A stretch of 64,000 bases of DNA from VFKU01 sp038916785 (GTDB taxonomy: Bacteria > Hydrogenedentota > Hydrogenedentia > Hydrogenedentales > GCA-2746185), in assembly GCA_038916785.1 (NCBI GenBank), contig JBCLBO010000010.1, positions 1 through 64,000 of the forward strand. Direction: 5' to 3'. Positions 60,357 to 64,000 of this stretch are shown here, piece by piece (position 1 is the first letter of the stretch; each line of letters starts with the position of its first letter). A model generated the notes under the pieces. That model worked only from the letters and a program-made list of their open reading frames with translations, made no database searches and was not told the origin of the DNA. Position numbers and translations under genes: made by a program.

Positions 60357-62528
60357 ATGGATTCGACGCGTGACATTCTCAAGAAGTACTGGGGCTACGA
60401 TTCGTTCCGGCCGTTGCAGCCGGAGGCGATCGCGTGCGTGCTGGAGCGGCGGGACTCGGTGGTGGTGCTGCCGACGGGCGGCGGGAAGTCGGTGTGCTAC
60501 CAGTTGCCCGCGCTGGCGATGGACGGCATGGCGATCGTGGTGTCACCGCTGATCTCGCTGATGAAGGACCAGGTGGACGCGCTGCGGGCGAACGGCGTCG
60601 CGGCGGCGAGCATCCACAGCATGCTCACGCCCGAGGAGCGGCGCGCGGCCTCGCAGGGGCTCGCGGGGAGCGCGATCACGCTGTTGTACGTTTCGCCGGA
60701 GCGGCTGGCGATGCCGGACTTCATCGAGTACTTGCAGCGCTTCAAGATTTCCTTTGTTGCGATCGACGAGGCGCATTGCATCAGCCACTGGGGCCACGAC
60801 TTCCGGCCGGAGTACCGCGCGTTGCGCGCGCTGAAGACGCATTTCCCGGGAATCGCGATTCACGCGTTTACTGCGACGGCGACGGAGCAGGTGCGCGCGG
60901 ACATATCTGAACAGCTCGGCCTCGCTTCGCCCGAGGAGATCGTCGGCGATTTCGATCGGCCGAATCTCGTGTTTCGCGTCGAGCGGCGCGCGGACGAGTT
61001 CGCGCAGTTGCGCAGCGTGATCGATCGGCATCCGGGCGACTCCGGAATTGTGTACTGCATTTCGCGCCGGAAGGTGGACGACATCGCGGAGCAACTCCAA
61101 AAGATAGGACTGAAGGCAGCGGCATATCACGCTGGGATGACGGACGAGGCGCGAAGGTGGAACCAGGACGCCTTCATCCGCGAGGATGTCGATATTGTCG
61201 TGGCGACGGTCGCTTTCGGCATGGGCATCGACAAGTCGAACGTGCGCTACGTCGTGCATCTGGGCATGCCGAAATCGCTGGAGCACTATCAGCAGGAATG
61301 CGGCCGTGCGGGGCGCGACGGGCTCGAGGCGGAGTGCTGCCTCTTTCACTCCGGCTCGGACTTTATGATTTGGAAGAAGATGCTGGGCGGCGAGACCGAA
61401 GAAGGCGGCCGGGTCGCGCTCAAGAAGTTGAACGACATGATGAACTATTGCGCGGGCGCGCGGTGCCGCCACCGCAGCCTCAAGGAGTATTTCGGCCAAA
61501 CCTACGCGCAGGAGAATTGCGGCGCATGCGACATGTGCCTGGGCGAGGCGGATGTGATGCCGGGCGCGTTGGAGATTGCGCAGAAGATCCTATCGTGCGT
61601 GGTTCGGCTGGGCGAGATGGCCGGGCCGAGCTACACGGCGCTCGTGCTCGTCGGATCGCGCGAGAAGCGCGTGCTCGACAAGGGGCACGACCAGTTGAGC
61701 ACTTGGGGAATTCTCTCCGGGCATCCGGTCACTCAGATTCGCGACTGGATCGAGCAACTCGCCGGACAGGGTTACCTTCAGAAGATTGGCGAGTTCAATG
61801 TATTGCAGGTGACGGTGTCCGGCCGGGATCTGCTGAAGGGACTGGAGACCCCGCGTCTGCTCCAGGCGCAGGCGGCGGCCGGCGTGCGCAAAAAGTCCGC
61901 TGGCGAGAGCCAGTCCTGGGAAGGCGTCGATCAGGGGCTCTTCGAGCGCCTGCGGACCCTGCGCAAATCGATCGCGGACGGGCGCGGCGTGCCGGCCTTT
62001 GTGATTTTCGGGGACGCGTCGCTGCGCGACATGGCGCGGAGGCGTCCGACGAGTCTCGATGGCTTCCTGCTGGTGCATGGCGTCGGGCGGAAAAAGTGCG
62101 ACGATCTCGGCGACGCCTTTGTCTCCGAGATCCGGCGGTACTGCGAGGAGGGCGGCGTGTCGACGGACGTCGCCGTGACCTTCGCACCGGCGCCGCGCGC
62201 CGCGGCGCCCCGCGTGAAATCCACGAACAAGACCGCGCGCGATGCGTTTCAATTGTTCGAAATGGGCCAGTCGATTGCCGAGGCGGCGGAACACCTCGGG
62301 CGCGCGGAGTCGACCGTGTATCAGTATCTGGAGGAGTACGTCCGCGATCGCGAGCTGACCGACCCGCAGCCGTGGGTGGATTCCGAGTTGTTCGCGCGCG
62401 TGCGGGATGCGGTGAAGGCGGTAGGGCAGGGCGCGTTGAAGCCGATTTTCCTGCACCTGAACGAGGAAGTGCCGTACAACCAGATTCGGATTGCCGTGGC
62501 CTGCCTGCGCAATGGGGAATCGGCCTGA
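60357..62528 (+). CDS. recQ: ATP-dependent DNA helicase RecQ
   Basis: The 723-aa protein has helicase motifs (L-P-T-G-G-G-K-S, D137-E-A-H, F-T-A-T-A-T, Q-E-C-G-R-A-G-R-D-G). A zinc-binding segment follows (C-R-H-R near residue 378 and C-G-A-C-D-M-C), then a winged helix and an HRDC domain. The C-terminal region (residues 620-723) is a helix-turn-helix of the HTH_40 type (A-E-A-A-E-H-L-G), which many non-enteric RecQ proteins carry. RecQ unwinds stalled or broken replication forks with RecJ and RecA. The start is ATG 60357. Confidence 0.95.
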   Translation: MDSTRDILKKYWGYDSFRPLQPEAIACVLERRDSVVVLPTGGGKSVCYQLPALAMDGMAIVVSPLISLMKDQVDALRANGVAAASIHSMLTPEERRAASQGLAGSAITLLYVSPERLAMPDFIEYLQRFKISFVAIDEAHCISHWGHDFRPEYRALRALKTHFPGIAIHAFTATATEQVRADISEQLGLASPEEIVGDFDRPNLVFRVERRADEFAQLRSVIDRHPGDSGIVYCISRRKVDDIAEQLQKIGLKAAAYHAGMTDEARRWNQDAFIREDVDIVVATVAFGMGIDKSNVRYVVHLGMPKSLEHYQQECGRAGRDGLEAECCLFHSGSDFMIWKKMLGGETEEGGRVALKKLNDMMNYCAGARCRHRSLKEYFGQTYAQENCGACDMCLGEADVMPGALEIAQKILSCVVRLGEMAGPSYTALVLVGSREKRVLDKGHDQLSTWGILSGHPVTQIRDWIEQLAGQGYLQKIGEFNVLQVTVSGRDLLKGLETPRLLQAQAAAGVRKKSAGESQSWEGVDQGLFERLRTLRKSIADGRGVPAFVIFGDASLRDMARRRPTSLDGFLLVHGVGRKKCDDLGDAFVSEIRRYCEEGGVSTDVAVTFAPAPRAAAPRVKSTNKTARDAFQLFEMGQSIAEAAEHLGRAESTVYQYLEEYVRDRELTDPQPWVDSELFARVRDAVKAVGQGALKPIFLHLNEEVPYNQIRIAVACLRNGESA

Positions 62529-63046
62529 AACCTTTTATGCTAAAGGCCTGTAACAAATCCCAACGATCGTAGCATGGGCGGCTCGCCCATGCGGGTTCAT
62601 GGCAGCCGGAGTCGGGTATTGTGAGAACCTTTAACTAGCCGGTGATCAATCTGAGTCACTTGTGTGTTCTCCACTCCGGAACTTTCACTTTTGTCATTCT
62701 GAGCGGTAGCGAAGAATCTCCCCGCCGGTCCGCCGAAAGACATACCCTGATCTGTCCGCAACGGGCCCAGCGCGATCTATTTCTGCACCGTGAAGTGATC
62801 CATGTGTACCACCGGCTATTCTGACGTTGAGTCTCAGTGTCGTGGCTTCCGGTTAACAGACGGGGAGATTCTTCGCTACCGCTCAGAATGACAAAAAAAT
62901 GGGATTGTCGGTGGAAGAGATTGCTTCGCCGCTGTGCTCCTTGTAGGTTTGTTTTGCGTTTCCCTTATGCTGACGAGTGTGAAGAATCGGGGCCGGCGGG
63001 GGGAGAGGTTCCTCGCAACGACGAAGAAGGGCTGCGACGCGAATTC
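62529..63046. other. Repeat-rich intergenic stretch after recQ
   Basis: No functional gene is seen. It holds a palindrome GCATGGGCG-GCT-CGCCCATGC (62572-62592), a pair of 33-bp inverted repeats (62692-62893), and a partial copy of the short repeat that also follows both ligases (from about 62918). The target duplication of the IS4-type element starts at 63036. Confidence 0.6.
62692..62893. repeat. 202-bp module with perfect 33-bp inverted ends
   Basis: The arm at 62692-62724 starts TGTCATTCTGAGCGGTAGCG, and its exact complement is at 62861-62893. The 136-nt centre codes nothing obvious. A single partial arm occurs near 43308-43330, so the arm is a mobile or dispersed unit in this genome. Confidence 0.8.
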
Positions 63047-63402
63047 ACTACTGTCCCAACGTTGGAATCATTGTCGTGTGAAAGTGGTTGATCGTGCTTG
63101 ACTTACAATGGGAAATTGTCGTGATCGACTTGAAATCGAAAACGCTGCGTTGCGGCCTATCCGTGATTTCACGGATGGGAGCGCCAGGTAGAACGCCGTC
63201 AGGACCCAAATTTGGATAGCCATGTGCATCTACGTGCTCGTCGCCATCGACCACCGCCTCTACAGCATTCTACAGATTTTGAGCGTCATCCTTGTTCGAG
63301 AAAACGCCCATTTTACACGTCGTTTCACAACCCCCGCCCGACAAAGTCGCGCCCGATCCTTCAAACCAGTTGATTCTATTCGATTAACGTTGGGACAGTA
63401 GT
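63047..63402 (+). mobile_element. Internally deleted IS4-family insertion element
   Basis: The 356-bp element has perfect 17-bp inverted ends (ACTACTGTCCCAACGTT at 63047-63063 and its complement at 63386-63402) and an 11-bp target duplication GACGCGAATTC (63036-63046, 63403-63413). From 63192 to the stop at 63401 it codes N-A-V-R-T-Q-I-W-I-A-M, then Y-V-L-V-A-I and L-Y-S-I-L-Q-I-L-S, the conserved C-terminal end of IS4-type transposases. Its stop lies inside the right repeat. About 1 kb of transposase is missing. The 11-bp duplication fits the 10-13 bp known for the IS4 family. Confidence 0.85.
63192..63401 (+). pseudogene. C-terminal fragment of an IS4-family transposase
   Basis: Sixty-nine codons and a stop remain, in frame with the motif N-A-V-R-T-Q-I-W-I-A. 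The codon just before (63189-63191) is TAG, so no upstream coding part is joined. The catalytic D-D-E region is absent. The fragment marks the element as non-autonomous. Confidence 0.8.
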
Positions 63403-63547
63403 GACGCGAATTCATTCTTCATCGGCTGGAAGCAGATGCCACCGAACGGCACTCCATCTTCTTCGGCCGGAGTCCGACGCCACCGGAGAGCGGCGTGTCT
63501 TGTTCGGCGTGTGGTAGGCTTTCTGGGTTTGGAGGAGAGGTTTTGGA

Positions 63548-64000
63548 ATGACGAAGACACATTCAATAGCGGTGCTCGAAGGTGACGGGATCGGGCCGGA
63601 AATCATGGCCGAGGCGCTGGCCGTCTTGCGCGTGATCGGCGAGCAGGCGGGGGTGAAGTTTGCGCTGCACCCGGCGCCGTTTGGCGGGCGGGCGTATTTC
63701 GAGACGGGCAGCGCGTTTCCGGACGAGACGAAGGCGGTCTGCGATAGGTGCGACGCGATCCTCAAGGGGCCGATCGGGTTGAGCTTCGAGGAATCGAAGA
63801 AGATTCCCGTGGACGAGCAGCCCGAGCGCGGGGCGCTGTTGCCGTTGCGCCGGCGGTACGACACCTACGCGAATTTCCGGCCGGTGTATCTGCCGCCGGA
63901 GTTGGCGCATTTCTCGCCGCTCAAGCCGCGCGTGGTCGGTGGTGGGATCGACCTGATGATGATCCGCGAGTTGGTCGGGGGGCTGTACTTCGGCGAGAAG
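63548..64000 (+). CDS. leuB: 3-isopropylmalate dehydrogenase, 5' part
   Basis: The gene runs off the window after 151 codons. ATG 63548 follows GGAGGAGAG. The protein starts with V-L-E-G-D-G-I-G-P-E-I-M, the nucleotide-binding end of the isopropylmalate/isocitrate dehydrogenase family, and continues A-I-L-K-G-P-I-G-L and R-G-A-L-L-P-L-R-R-R-Y-D-T-Y-A-N-F-R-P. The spacing and R-x9-R pattern fit LeuB of leucine synthesis; a related tartrate or homoisocitrate enzyme cannot be excluded without the rest. Confidence 0.85.
   Translation, partial: MTKTHSIAVLEGDGIGPEIMAEALAVLRVIGEQAGVKFALHPAPFGGRAYFETGSAFPDETKAVCDRCDAILKGPIGLSFEESKKIPVDEQPERGALLPLRRRYDTYANFRPVYLPPELAHFSPLKPRVVGGGIDLMMIRELVGGLYFGEK

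Noticed and set aside
59965..60552. 195-codon frame upstream of and overlapping recQ
   Set aside because: Its second half is the recQ gene read in the wrong frame and the first half has random composition.
63048..63254. 68-codon minus-strand frame inside the IS4-type remnant
   Set aside because: It is antisense to the transposase C-terminal fragment, which has clear family motifs on the plus strand.

Overview
The window is a GC-rich chromosomal segment of an aerobic, Gram-negative-type bacterium. Several features point to the wider PVC/Planctomycetes-Hydrogenedentes neighbourhood: pseudopilins whose N-terminal helix continues into an A-R-A-R-E-A-A-R-R stretch, a very large beta-propeller/HEAT/cytochrome c protein of the PVC type, a DUF4159 protein, and an alternative complex III joined to a caa3 oxidase. 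This placement is inferred from gene content only; no rRNA or tRNA gene was seen.

1-2.2 kb: a Tat-exported alkaline-phosphatase-superfamily gene, broken by a 141-bp MITE-like insertion (16-bp inverted ends, 5-bp target duplication) and by a second one-base frameshift, then a 59-aa membrane-type ORF and a gene-free leader. 2.2-15.2 kb: one respiratory operon, actABCDEF, a small membrane protein, a Sco copper chaperone and coxBACD, closed by a strong hairpin terminator. CoxA carries the Y-S-H-P-A-V motif of A2-type oxidases, and CoxB carries a fused cytochrome c, so the cluster encodes an intact quinol to O2 electron-transfer chain.

15.2-32.3 kb: mixed single genes: polytopic membrane protein, ComEA-like DNA-binding protein, TRASH-type metal protein, Nudix hydrolase, quinone oxidoreductase, TPR protein, SDR, two-domain VOC protein, SnoaL-like Tat protein, myo-inositol oxygenase, YpdA-like thiol oxidoreductase, P460 cytochrome, ComB-like phosphatase, double-thioredoxin lipoprotein and an EF-G paralogue. 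A scar at 22.9-23.1 kb joins the first codons of a DUF6883 gene to the last codons of a DUF72-like gene.

32.3-44.8 kb: amidohydrolase, PVC-type cytochrome, TMEM220 protein, an intact pseudopilin and an internally deleted one, DUF4159 protein, and two tandem acyl-CoA ligases. Each ligase is followed by the same short repeat and a decayed copy of its own last codons. CysH and OsmC follow.

44.8-54.5 kb: TlpA-like thioredoxin; a queE-queD-queF operon in which QueD is a tandem fusion with only one catalytic cysteine; a GT2/methyltransferase pair; gpmI with an apparently extended C-terminus after a G8 tract; two type IV pilin-like genes behind a sigma-54-like promoter; and a 40-aa membrane peptide behind a near-consensus sigma-70 promoter. 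54.5-64 kb: dienelactone hydrolase, double-GNAT protein, MntA/HepT toxin-antitoxin pair, S9 peptidase, isoprenylcysteine methyltransferase-like protein, recQ, a repeat-rich stretch with a deletion derivative of an IS4-family element, and the 5' part of leuB at the window edge.

Intergenic DNA carries several families of short perfect palindromes. The most striking is a 72-bp element with 26-bp arms, found twice, once in frame inside the predicted N-terminus of the PVC-type cytochrome.
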